In this document: piece after piece, positions 52,260-60,980 of the stretch | How positions within the stretch are numbered: the stretch's first letter is position 1 | How the letters are laid out: every line of letters starts with the position of its first letter | Source: Alkalibacterium iburiense | GTDB lineage: Bacteria > Bacillota > Bacilli > Lactobacillales > Carnobacteriaceae_A | DNA length: 64,000 bases | Direction of reading: 5' to 3' | Assembly: GCF_039521845.1 (NCBI RefSeq) | Contig: NZ_BAAACW010000017.1 | Coordinates: forward strand, 1-64,000 | Notes under the pieces: generated by a model | What the model was told of the DNA's origin: nothing | The model's database searches: none | What the model saw: the letters and a program-made list of their open reading frames with translations, nothing else | Position numbers and translations under genes: made by a program

Positions 52260-52541
52260 TCAAATATTAATATTCATTGGAATGCGGTTAATAATAGACA
52301 AGCCTTCTTCCATTACTTTCACAAACCTAATCTCTATTGCGTCCCATGTCATCAAATCATTAAACGAGTAGTCATTTTTACGCAAGACAACATCAAGCGG
52401 GCAGTCGATTTCATCATCTGCATTTTGAATGACATCGCGGTCATCCACTTCTAACTCCACTGTTTTCTCTTTGCATTCAATTATATATCTGTACTCAACC
52501 ATTTTTACAGGTGCCGAGGGACTCATTCCATTTTGTGACAT
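52260..52541 (-). CDS. Unknown small protein
   Basis: I do not recognise this 93-residue protein. It is polar and acidic, without signal peptide, membrane segment or clear motif; the middle is rich in Asp, Glu and Val (ECKEKTVELEVDDRDVIQNADDE). The open frame begins at GTG 52595, but ATG 52541 follows GGAG nine bases upstream, and the earlier start lacks a site. A plausible promoter and a good terminator flank it, so it is probably expressed alone. Confidence 0.6.
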   Translation of the reverse strand: MSQNGMSPSAPVKMVEYRYIIECKEKTVELEVDDRDVIQNADDEIDCPLDVVLRKNDYSFNDLMTWDAIEIRFVKVMEEGLSIINRIPMNINI

Positions 52542-52658
52542 ACCATCACTCTCCAACATTACATTTTCATTTGAATCATTGAATAGGATTTCCACTTACT
52601 GCTTGGAAAAAAACAACACTTAGTTTCTTACCTTTTATGTGACACCATTCTATATCAG

Positions 52659-52686
52659 ATAATAGCAAAAAGACAGAACTTTACAA
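52659..52686 (-). promoter_or_regulatory. Promoter of the unknown small gene
   Basis: TTGTAA (52681-52686), 16-bp spacer and TATTAT (52659-52664) on the minus strand. Confidence 0.45.
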
Positions 52687-52808
52687 CGAAATATGTATGA
52701 TAGTTCGTAAGTGTCATAGAAAAGTCACAATTCTCCCTTAATTCTTCCCTTTTATTGTCCGTACAGCGGCCCAGACTGCCTACACGATTCGTGTTAAAAT
52801 ATTAAAAA

Positions 52809-52832
52809 ACGAGGCTTAATTAAAAGCCTCGT
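52809..52832 (-). terminator. Terminator after trxA
   Basis: AACGAGGCTT and AAGCCTCGTT form a 10-bp stem, with T6 on the minus strand. Confidence 0.9.
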
Positions 52833-52842
52833 TCACTCGGTA

Positions 52843-53154
52843 TTATTGATGCTTCGCTAGGGCTGCTTCGATTTGCTCTTTGCTGTGGTAGCCGATTAAT
52901 TTATCGACAACTTCCCCATCTTTTGTCACAAGTAAAGTCGGAATGCTCATGATGCCAAACTGACTTGGTGTTTCTTTGTTAGCATCCACGTCCATTTTGA
53001 AATAATTAACACTGCCATCTGATTCTTCATTTAATTCATCAATAACAGGTGACTGCATACGACAAGGTCCGCACCATGTTGCCCAAAAGTCCGTTAAAGC
53101 TAAGCCAGAACTTGTTTCTTCATTGAAATTTTGATCTGTTAATTCTCTTACCAT
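52843..53154 (-). CDS. trxA: Thioredoxin
   Basis: This 103-residue thiol-disulfide reductant has the active site WCGPC in ATWCGPCRMQSPVIDEL and cis-Pro in FGIMSIPTLLV. The ATG at 53154 follows AGGAGG; a longer frame (53178) has no site. It is the last gene of zapA-cvpA-mutS2-trxA, the usual Bacilli run. It serves reduction of ribonucleotide reductase and protein disulfides. Confidence 0.96.
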   Translation of the reverse strand: MVRELTDQNFNEETSSGLALTDFWATWCGPCRMQSPVIDELNEESDGSVNYFKMDVDANKETPSQFGIMSIPTLLVTKDGEVVDKLIGYHSKEQIEAALAKHQ

Positions 53155-53261
53155 TGTAAAACCTCCTATTAATTCCACTTACTTATTAAAAGTAAGTTTC
53201 CCGCTTAATTTTCAGTATAGCAAAATTCACTCTCTTTGTCCATAAAGGAATACTCAATCTC

Positions 53262-55634
53262 TTATTTAAAGGTAACGATAGTCGCTCCATTTCCCCCTTG
53301 GTTAGCAGGAGCATCTTCAAATTTTTTAACTTGAGAATGTTTCTGCAAGAATTGATGGACCCCTTTTCTGACGGCCCCAGTGCCCATACCATGAATGATT
53401 GTCACTTTAGGGTAATTTTGTAACAGCGCCTGGTCAAGATAGCGGTCGACTTGTTGAACAGCTTCTTCTACTCTTTCACCCCGCACATCAATTTCTGTCG
53501 ATACACCTGGACCAGAAGAGCGACGGATAGAAACTCGCTGTTTCGGCGCTTCCTCTTCTTCAGACTGAACTAAATCGGCTTCTGGTAACTTCATTTTCAG
53601 CATACCCATTTGAACGACCCATTGGTTCGCATCAGCTTTTTCAATGATTGTTCCCTTCTGTCCAAAGGACTGAACATGTACAGCATCTCCGACTTTTAAC
53701 GTCTTTTTCTTTTTCTGTTTTTGGAGAACCTTGTTTTTTCTAAGAGACTCTTCTTCTGTCTTCAATCGAGACAATCTGGTTTGTGCATCAATAAATTCAT
53801 GCTCTTTCAAAGGGCCTTGATGCGTTCCTTCAAGCTGCTTATCTCTTAATTCTTTAATGATAGCCTCTGCTTCCGATTTTGCTTTTTCCACAATCGCATT
53901 GGCTTCTGTTTCAGCTTTTTTCTTTAAACTCACTTTTTCATTTTGGTACTCTTTATGTGCTTCTTTTAATTCTCTATGCAGTTTTTCTGCTTCTCGTAAT
54001 TCCACTCGTGCTTTTTCCGCTTGATTTTCTGCAGACTTCCGTTTGGCTTCCAAATCTTCTATCATGTGATCGACGCTTTGACTTTCGCCACTCATTAATT
54101 GCTTGGCTGTATCAATAATACCATCCTCTACGCCAAGGCGTCTGGCAATTTCAAAGGCATTACTCCTACCGGGTATCCCAATAAGCAAACGATAAGTCGG
54201 GCTTAAGGTGTCGACATCAAATTCCATACTCGCATTAATGGTTTCTGGGCGATTATAGCCATAAGCTTTCAATTCAGGATAGTGAGACGTAATCATGACA
54301 TAGCTGCCTTTTTGAGCAATCGCATCTAGCAAAGCTATAGCCAAGGCGGCTCCTTCTTGAGGATCCGTCCCTGCTCCTAACTCATCCAGTAAAATCAAAC
54401 TCTGATTATCCATCTGCTTTAAGATAGAGACAATGTTTGTAAGATGAGAAGAGAAAGTCGATAAGCTTTGTTCGATGGACTGCTCGTCTCCGATATCCGC
54501 AAAGACACTTGAGAAGATACCCATCGTACTGTCTTCCTCTACCGGCAAGAATAAGCCAGCCTGACCCATCAACTGAAGAAGACCCAATGTCTTCAGAACG
54601 ACGGTTTTTCCCCCTGTGTTGGGTCCTGTCACTATCATGGTTTTGTAGTCTTCTCCCAGAATAATATCGTTGGCTACCACTTCTTCTTCCGTAAGTAACG
54701 GATGACGGGCTTGGAAAAGGGACACAGCATTCTCTGTGCTGACACGTGGTTTGACGGCTTTTATGCTTCGAGCGTATCGCGCCTTGGCTTGAATAAAATC
54801 TAATTCAACTAGCAAAGAGAGATGCATTTCCAAGTCTTCTCTGTAAGGCGCAATGTCTTGTGTGAGTTCTGATAGTATCCGTTCTATTTCTGTTTTCTCT
54901 TCTACTTGGTATTGGCGTAATCGGTTATTCAAATCAACAATACTTTGCGGTTCAATAAATAATGTCTGGCCTGTTGAACTTTGGTCGTGGACCACTCCCC
55001 CAAAAGTCGTACGGTTTTCCTGTTTGACGGGAATCACGTACCGGTCATTTCTCATTGTAATAATCGCATCGGTTAGAAAGCGTGCTTGGGGCCCTCTGAC
55101 AATGCTTTCCAGCTTTTGACGTGTACGGCTTTCCGTTAATTTGATGCCTTCTCTAACCCCTTTTAACTTAGCACTGGCATCGTCAAGGACGTATCCCCCT
55201 TCGTCAACTACACGATTAATCTTTCTTTCTAAAGAAGAGAAGGCATCCAGGTTTTCCACCTTATCATACAGACGATGTAACGTAATGGCCTCTTCTTTCG
55301 CTTGATTGAAAAAGCTCTTGATTTCTCTAAGGGTGCGGATAATTCGTCCAATTTGAGCGACTTCCTGCCCATTGAGAGTGCCATGGATACGTACGCGTTT
55401 CAGATGAGGACGAATGTCTTCAAAAGCCGCAACCGGAATCCCTCCTTTTAATCTCAATAATAAATAAGCATCGTCTGTTTCTTCTAATTGTGTTTTGATT
55501 TCCTGTTCTTCTTTTGTAGGAAGAAGCGTCAGGGTCTTTTCTTTTCCCAATCGGGAAACAGTATGCTCTGCCAATTGACGAATGACTTTTTCATATTCTA
55601 ATTTTTTATAGGATGATTTAAATGGTTCTGTCAC
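53262..55634 (-). CDS. mutS2: MutS2 endonuclease
   Basis: This 790-residue protein has a MutS-type ATPase core (VTGPNTGGKTVVLKT Walker A; LILLDELGAGTDPQEG Walker B; TSHYPELKAYG), a long coiled-coil segment, a KOW-like stretch and a C-terminal Smr domain (IDVRGERVEEAVQQVDRYLDQAL...IIHGMGTGAVRKGV). MutS2 suppresses homologous recombination and can split collided ribosomes or rescue them. The open frame starts at 55700; the GTG at 55634 follows AAGGAG and restores the usual length. Confidence 0.95.
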   Translation of the reverse strand: MTEPFKSSYKKLEYEKVIRQLAEHTVSRLGKEKTLTLLPTKEEQEIKTQLEETDDAYLLLRLKGGIPVAAFEDIRPHLKRVRIHGTLNGQEVAQIGRIIRTLREIKSFFNQAKEEAITLHRLYDKVENLDAFSSLERKINRVVDEGGYVLDDASAKLKGVREGIKLTESRTRQKLESIVRGPQARFLTDAIITMRNDRYVIPVKQENRTTFGGVVHDQSSTGQTLFIEPQSIVDLNNRLRQYQVEEKTEIERILSELTQDIAPYREDLEMHLSLLVELDFIQAKARYARSIKAVKPRVSTENAVSLFQARHPLLTEEEVVANDIILGEDYKTMIVTGPNTGGKTVVLKTLGLLQLMGQAGLFLPVEEDSTMGIFSSVFADIGDEQSIEQSLSTFSSHLTNIVSILKQMDNQSLILLDELGAGTDPQEGAALAIALLDAIAQKGSYVMITSHYPELKAYGYNRPETINASMEFDVDTLSPTYRLLIGIPGRSNAFEIARRLGVEDGIIDTAKQLMSGESQSVDHMIEDLEAKRKSAENQAEKARVELREAEKLHRELKEAHKEYQNEKVSLKKKAETEANAIVEKAKSEAEAIIKELRDKQLEGTHQGPLKEHEFIDAQTRLSRLKTEEESLRKNKVLQKQKKKKTLKVGDAVHVQSFGQKGTIIEKADANQWVVQMGMLKMKLPEADLVQSEEEEAPKQRVSIRRSSGPGVSTEIDVRGERVEEAVQQVDRYLDQALLQNYPKVTIIHGMGTGAVRKGVHQFLQKHSQVKKFEDAPANQGGNGATIVTFK

Positions 55635-55714
55635 TATTTTCTCTCCTTCAATTTGATAAAAAAGTTGATTGTAAGGAATAGGCTCATTCCCCTCAATCAA
55701 CTTTCACTTTTTTA

Positions 55715-56278
55715 TTAACTTTCTTCGACTGCTTCCTCTACCCACCAATCATAAAACTGGGTAGACAATTCTGGAGTAGTGGTCACTATTCCTCTCGCTA
55801 AACTGCTGGTTTCAAACTGATTTTGAATAAAGTCAATAGGTATCGTAGATAGGACAAATAAAATAAGAAACAGTCCCACATAATGAACGAATAAGCTGAC
55901 AATTGCTCCTCCTATGGCATTTACGACGCGAATGACGGGTAAGTCAGCCAGGAAGTTTATAAGACCGCCTATCAAACGTGTAGCGAGCCAACCGGCAAAT
56001 AAGATGAGGATAAAGGACAGCCCTCTGTAGAAGGCCCCATCCAATTGAAATAGCAAATCCATCCCGTATAACACAAATGGATTTTCAGACGATGAACCAG
56101 GTGTCGGGTACGGCACAATCATTTCTACGTAATCACTGACAAACTGGTAATAATTTAAAGCAAACCAGAAGGATACGGCATAGCCTATGGTCAGGATAAG
56201 CTGAAGGATGAGCCCTCTTCTGGCTCCACTGTATAATGCAATGAATAAGATAAATAATATAAGTCCGTTAAATAACAT
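55715..56278 (-). CDS. cvpA: CvpA family membrane protein
   Basis: This 187-residue protein has four membrane segments with the CvpA features GLILFILFIALYSGARRGLILQLI (start) and RVVNAIGGAIVSLFVHYVGLFLI. CvpA is needed for colicin V export in E. coli, and its role in Firmicutes is not established. It lies between zapA and mutS2. Confidence 0.88.
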   Translation of the reverse strand: MLFNGLILFILFIALYSGARRGLILQLILTIGYAVSFWFALNYYQFVSDYVEMIVPYPTPGSSSENPFVLYGMDLLFQLDGAFYRGLSFILILFAGWLATRLIGGLINFLADLPVIRVVNAIGGAIVSLFVHYVGLFLILFVLSTIPIDFIQNQFETSSLARGIVTTTPELSTQFYDWWVEEAVEES

Positions 56279-56303
56279 ACGTGTCTCCTTGTTTCAAACA
56301 GAG

Positions 56304-56573
56304 TCAGTCCCTCTGTTTATTTTCTGAATCTTTGATTTTCTCTTTTATTTCTTCTAACTCTTTCCGCATAGCCAATTGGTCAGAAACAGCATTGATAGCC
56401 AGTAAAACGGCTCGCTTTTCTTTACTCATGCCTTTAGTCATTTCTTTTAATTGAGCTAATTGTTCATCAACAGTTTCCGCTACGACTTGCATATGCTTTT
56501 GAGATTTAGGACCAACAATCGTATACGATTCCCCGTCAATAGTTGCTTTATATCTGCTCTTTTCTTCCGGCAT
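56304..56573 (-). CDS. zapA: Cell division protein ZapA
   Basis: This 89-residue protein has an N-terminal beta segment (RYKATIDGESYTIVGPKSQKHM) and a C-terminal coiled coil (LAMRKELEEIKEKI). ZapA binds FtsZ filaments and promotes Z-ring bundling. It heads the zapA-cvpA-mutS2-trxA operon. Confidence 0.9.
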   Translation of the reverse strand: MPEEKSRYKATIDGESYTIVGPKSQKHMQVVAETVDEQLAQLKEMTKGMSKEKRAVLLAINAVSDQLAMRKELEEIKEKIKDSENKQRD

Positions 56574-56694
56574 AAAAAAGCCCCCTTGCTACTCAAATTC
56601 TTTATTATAATACCATGAATGGTTTGTTTATGCATTATCTAGAAGGATTTATTTCGTAGAGTTCAAGCTTTCTTTTTTGAACAAACCCAAAAAT

Positions 56695-56723
56695 AAAAAG
56701 CAAAGAGGCCCTCTCTGCTTTTT
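56695..56723 (-). terminator. Terminator after pheT
   Basis: AAAAAGCA-x-AGAG / CTCT-x-TGCTTTTT, followed on the minus strand by TTTTTATTTTT. It closes the pheST operon. Confidence 0.8.
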
Positions 56724-56736
56724 ATCTTTTCTTTAA

Positions 56737-59154
56737 TTATCTAATTTCTGCCTGGAAGGCCTCTATCAGTGCATTCTTCACCGCTTCAAAGTCTCTAGTG
56801 ACTTCTTCTTCTTTCAGTGTCGCCTGCGGGTTCAAGTAAGCTAAGCTATACGCCATGGACTTTTTACCCTCTTGGATATTCTCTCCCTGGTATAAGTCAA
56901 ACAAGCGAATAGACTGGAGCCACTTTCCTCCGTGCTCTTTCATCACAGATACAATCTCTTCATGCAAGACGCTTTCCTCTACCACTAGAGCAACATCTCG
57001 TGATGTACCCGGGTATTTCGGCACACTTTCGTATTTAACGTCTCCTTTATCAATAGCAAACAATTTCTCCATATTGATTTCAAATAAGACGGTGTCTTGC
57101 AAATCACGCTCAGCGGCTTCAACGGGATGAAGCTGTCCAATGAGTCCCACCACTTGATCTTTCCATTTGATCTCAGCTGTTCGTCCTGGGTGCATTTTCT
57201 CATAAGATTTCGTTGGAACATAGTGTATATCTTCCGTTAATCCGAGATGATCCAGCCATTCATCTACAATGCCTTTCATAGCAAAGTAGTCAACCGGCTG
57301 TTCAGTCTCTTGCCACGTATTGTCTACTACATTTCCGGTCATCATGCCCGCGACATGATTGATTTCGTCCGGCAGAGTGCTGTTTGGATTGTGATGGAAC
57401 ACATGTCCGATTTCGTATAAAGCAACATTTTTAATCTGACGCGCCACGTTATACTGCACGTTATCCAACAGACCGCTTAGCAAACTCTTACGCAAGGCGC
57501 GATGTTCTTCACTCATCGGCCAGTCCAACTCAATCGGATCACCTGGTTCCATCGAAAAGTCCTTTGCTTCTGCTGATGTCGTAAGAGCGTAACTGATGGC
57601 TTGCGTTAAGCCGGCTCCTTCCATGTAATGGCGGGTCAAGCGCTCAAATTTCTGTTCTCTTGTTAATTCTCCCGGAACCGATTCGTTAGTCGGAAGAGTT
57701 GAAGGAATGTTGTTGTAGCCGTAAATTCGGGCTACTTCTTCCACAATGTCTGCTTGAATGGCGATGTCCCAGCGTCTAGGCGGTACCGTGACCGTAATCG
57801 TCTCTTCCGTCACGTCTGCTTCAAAATCTAATCGTTCAAAAACAGTTCGGACGTCAGCGACAGTGAGAGCTGTTCCTAGTGTGCGATTGATATAAGCAAG
57901 TGTTGTTGTGACTGTTTGGCTTTCAGGTTTCTGCGCTTCCACATGAGCGATTCCGGATACAACCGTTCCGTTACCAAGAGAAGCCATAAGGGCTGCGGCG
58001 TGATTCAGTGCCTGTTCGACAGTTGCTCTGTTTAGGCCTTTCTCAAAACGTGAACTGGATTCGCTTCTCAAATTCAGACTTTGAGCCGTCTTTCTAATCA
58101 ATACAGATTCAAATACAGCGGATTCCAAAGCGACCGTACGGGTTTCTTTTGTGACATGCGTATTTTCTCCACCCATGACTCCGGCAAGTCCCACAGGCTT
58201 CTGTCCATTTGTGATAACCAGATGGTCAGGTGAAAGTTGGCGCTCTTGTCCATCCAAAGTGATGAGCGTTTCCCCTTCTTTCGCTCGTCTGACTAGAATC
58301 TCTCTAGAGTCCAGCGCATCATAATCGAACGCATGAAGAGGTTGTCCGTATTCCAGCATAATATAGTTCGTTACATCGACAATCGCGTCAATGGGTCTGA
58401 TACCTGCATGCATTAATTTTCTCTGAAGCCAGAGTGGACTTTCTGTTACCTCTACATCTTTAATCACTCGCATCTGGTAGACAGGGGCATCTTTTTCGTC
58501 TTCGACTTGAACGTTTACCCAGTCTGAAATATTTTCTGATTGTTCTTCTTCTACCGTGACTTCTTCAAAGGCAGGTTTTTGAGATAATATAGCCCCAACT
58601 TCATATCCTACCCCACGCATGCTGAGAGCATCTGCACGATTAGGCGTGATGTCTAACTCAATAATAGCGTCATCTAAGCCTAAGTATGGTAACGCGCTGC
58701 TCCCTACTTCCGCATCGTCCGGCAAGACATAAATACCGTCCTCTGCTTTTTTAGGAATAACAGAATCAGAAAAGCCCAGTTCATCCAAAGAACAGATCAT
58801 GCCATTGGAAACAACCCCACGTAATTTGCTTTTTTTGATTTTTAAACCGTTTGTTAAACGAGCACCCGGCAAGGCTACAATGACTTTTTGACCGGCTTTA
58901 ACGTTTGGGGCGCCGCAAACGATTTGAACAGGCTCATCTTCTCCCACGTTGACAGTAGTCACATTTAAATGGTCAGAATCTTTCATTCTTTCAGCTGTCT
59001 CTACTTCTCCTACAACTAAATGAGTCAGTGTTTCATATGGCATACTCACTTCTTCTACTTCTATTCCTGTTAAGGTGATACGTTCTGCCAATTCAGTCGG
59101 TGAAACGGCAGATAAATCTAAATACTCACTTAACCATTTGACTGATACTTTCAT
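56737..59154 (-). CDS. pheT: Phenylalanyl-tRNA synthetase beta subunit
   Basis: This 805-residue beta subunit of the (alpha-beta)2 enzyme has an N-terminal tRNA-binding OB domain (LVVGEVETAERMKDSDHLNVTTVNVGEDEPVQIVCGAPN), B3/B4 editing domain, B5 domain (YINRTLGTALTVADV), and C-terminal FDX-ACB domain (YPGTSRDVALVVEESV). It edits misacylated Tyr-tRNA. pheS lies six bases upstream. T-box-controlled. Confidence 0.97.
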   Translation of the reverse strand: MKVSVKWLSEYLDLSAVSPTELAERITLTGIEVEEVSMPYETLTHLVVGEVETAERMKDSDHLNVTTVNVGEDEPVQIVCGAPNVKAGQKVIVALPGARLTNGLKIKKSKLRGVVSNGMICSLDELGFSDSVIPKKAEDGIYVLPDDAEVGSSALPYLGLDDAIIELDITPNRADALSMRGVGYEVGAILSQKPAFEEVTVEEEQSENISDWVNVQVEDEKDAPVYQMRVIKDVEVTESPLWLQRKLMHAGIRPIDAIVDVTNYIMLEYGQPLHAFDYDALDSREILVRRAKEGETLITLDGQERQLSPDHLVITNGQKPVGLAGVMGGENTHVTKETRTVALESAVFESVLIRKTAQSLNLRSESSSRFEKGLNRATVEQALNHAAALMASLGNGTVVSGIAHVEAQKPESQTVTTTLAYINRTLGTALTVADVRTVFERLDFEADVTEETITVTVPPRRWDIAIQADIVEEVARIYGYNNIPSTLPTNESVPGELTREQKFERLTRHYMEGAGLTQAISYALTTSAEAKDFSMEPGDPIELDWPMSEEHRALRKSLLSGLLDNVQYNVARQIKNVALYEIGHVFHHNPNSTLPDEINHVAGMMTGNVVDNTWQETEQPVDYFAMKGIVDEWLDHLGLTEDIHYVPTKSYEKMHPGRTAEIKWKDQVVGLIGQLHPVEAAERDLQDTVLFEINMEKLFAIDKGDVKYESVPKYPGTSRDVALVVEESVLHEEIVSVMKEHGGKWLQSIRLFDLYQGENIQEGKKSMAYSLAYLNPQATLKEEEVTRDFEAVKNALIEAFQAEIR

Positions 59155-59160
59155 CTTTTT

Positions 59161-60207
59161 CTACCCTTTCCTTTTGAACTGACCTAAGAAGCGCTGGTCG
59201 TTTAAATAAAATTGACGAATGTCTTCTACTCCATACTTCAGCATGGCCATTCGGTCTGGTCCTAAACCAAAGGCGAAGCCTCCGTAGACAGTAGAGTCCA
59301 CTCCTGACATTTCCAACACTTCTGGATGGGTCATTCCCGCTCCGAGTATTTCAATCCATCCGGTTTGTTTACACACGCTGCACCCTTTGCCGTCGCATTT
59401 GAAACATCTGACATCCACCTCTACAGAAGGTTCTGTAAAGGGGAAGTAACTGGGACGCAGGCGGATGTCTCTTTCTTCTCCAAACATTTTCTTAGCTAAT
59501 AACTCTAATGTGCCTTTTAAATCAGCCATTGTGACATGTTTATCGATAACGAGTCCTTCTATCTGATGGAACTGATGAGAGTGGGTCGCATCATCAGTAT
59601 CTCGACGGTACACTTTACCTGGACTAATCATTTTTAAAGGCCCTTTTGAAAAATCATGTTTTTCAAGAGCTCTAGCTTGAACCGGAGAAGTATGTGTACG
59701 TAACAATAATTCAGGTGTGATGTAAAAGGTATCCTGCATATCTCTCGCTGGATGATCTTGAGGAAGATTCACCCGTTCAAAGTTGTAGTAATCCGTTTCA
59801 ACTTCCGTTCCTTCCACAATCTCATAACCCATTCCTAGAAACATATCTTCCATTTTTTCCATGATTTGCGTCAGTATATGGGTCTGACCTTTCTTCACTT
59901 GTCTTCCAGGGAGAGTAACATCAATGGTCTCAGACTCTAACTGTTTTTCTAGCGCTTCTTTTTCAAGAGCCTCTTTTTTATCAGTTAACGTCTGGGTAAC
60001 CTGATCCCTAACCTCATTGGCTTTCTTTCCAATAATCGGTCTGTCTTGAGGAGACACATCTTTCATTCCTTTTAGGACGCTTGTAAGTTGTCCTTTCTTC
60101 CCTAAATAACCGATTCGAATCGCTTCTATTTCCTTCACACTAGCTGCCTGATCAATGTCTTTGACTGCTTCAGCCAGCAATTGAGCTAATTTCTCTTCCA
60201 TTTCCAT
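59161..60207 (-). CDS. pheS: Phenylalanyl-tRNA synthetase alpha subunit
   Basis: This 348-residue catalytic subunit of class II synthetase makes Phe-tRNA. It has an N-terminal coiled coil, the motif LRTHTSPVQARAL, motif 2 KVYRRDTDDATHSHQFHQIEGLVID, and the Phe site near PFTEPSVEVDV and GLGPDRMAML. The ATG at 60207 follows AAGGAG; the open frame runs on to 60297 inside the T-box terminator and is not the gene start. Confidence 0.97.
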   Translation of the reverse strand: MEMEEKLAQLLAEAVKDIDQAASVKEIEAIRIGYLGKKGQLTSVLKGMKDVSPQDRPIIGKKANEVRDQVTQTLTDKKEALEKEALEKQLESETIDVTLPGRQVKKGQTHILTQIMEKMEDMFLGMGYEIVEGTEVETDYYNFERVNLPQDHPARDMQDTFYITPELLLRTHTSPVQARALEKHDFSKGPLKMISPGKVYRRDTDDATHSHQFHQIEGLVIDKHVTMADLKGTLELLAKKMFGEERDIRLRPSYFPFTEPSVEVDVRCFKCDGKGCSVCKQTGWIEILGAGMTHPEVLEMSGVDSTVYGGFAFGLGPDRMAMLKYGVEDIRQFYLNDQRFLGQFKRKG

Positions 60208-60250
60208 CGTTCTTCTCCTTCTTTCTACTGATACATGATTGAGAGCATAC

Positions 60251-60480
60251 AAAAAACCCCATCCCAATAGAGGGACGAGGTTAACACGCGGTACCACCCT
60301 TGTTCAAAAGACTCATCTTTTGCACTTATGCATAACGGTGCATACCGAGATTTTCATCTACGTTAGTCTTTATCCGAAAAGAATAAAGAAAGCGATGAAA
60401 GTGAACTTCTGCTTGACTCCCAATCGGTGCTTCCAGCCTAGACACCGTTCTCTAGTATTGTTCATTCAAGCCTACTCTTT
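60251..60480 (-). promoter_or_regulatory. T-box leader (Phe) of pheST
   Basis: On the minus strand the leader carries the conserved T-box GGGTGGTACCGCG (near 60287-60299), which pairs with the uncharged tRNA acceptor end, and then a terminator: CCTCGTCCCTCTATTGGGATGGGG followed by T6 (60251-60280). In the upstream specifier stem, TTC (60403-60405) fits a Phe UUC specifier, with a nearby GAGAACGG-type AG-box. Uncharged tRNA-Phe would open the terminator and raise expression of pheST. The 5' end is approximate. Confidence 0.93.
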
Positions 60481-60518
60481 TTCATCTATCGTTTTAATTT
60501 CTTATTTATATCCATTAT

Positions 60519-60864
60519 TTAATCGCAGACCCATTCATCTGCCCAATTTTGCACTTCATTCATAACAGCTTTAAGTGCTCTGCCTTTCTCAGTTAAACGA
60601 TACCCTGAACGGATATCACAAGTATCATCCAAGTCTTTCGTTACAATCTCTTCATATTCGAGTTCTTTCAAACGTTCAACTAATACACGATCACTTACAC
60701 CGGATATGGCTTGTGACAAATCTTTGAATCGACGAGGGCCATCCAGCAATACATCAATAATCAAGCCCGTCCATTTTTTTTCCGAGAATCGAAAATGTTT
60801 GTTCGAACTTTGGACAGATCACTTTTTCCTGAACTGCTTCTTTTGTTTTTGCCATTTCTATCAT
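60519..60864 (-). pseudogene. HxlR-family regulator broken by a frameshift in an A8 tract
   Basis: Read with one base removed from an 8-A run (60774-60781), the protein is a normal-length HxlR regulator of about 115 residues. It starts at ATG 60864 after GAGGTG, and contains CPKFEQTFSILGKKW joined to TGLIIDVLLDGPRRFKDLSQAISGVSDRVLVERLKELE. As written the first frame ends ten codons later (...GKKMDGLDY-stop), and only a C-terminal frame of 81 codons (from TTG 60764) stays open. HxlR proteins often sense electrophiles and repress adjacent genes. The cause may be true loss, tract-length variation, transcript slippage or a sequencing error. A GTATAT-type direct repeat (60894-60903, 60919-60928) ahead may be its operator. 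Confidence 0.82.
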
Positions 60865-60980
60865 AATGGTGTCACCTCTACTTTCACACCATCAGTATAT
60901 CACTCTTTTTCAAGAAATGGTATATGACTTCTGGCTTTTTTCACGTTCTTTTGCATTTTGTTCACATTTCATGCGCGTTA

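Larger units (their letters stand above)
52542..52842. other. Intergenic region upstream of the unknown small gene
   Basis: It contains a candidate minus-strand promoter (52659-52686) and the trxA terminator (52809-52832). I see nothing else in it. Confidence 0.6.
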
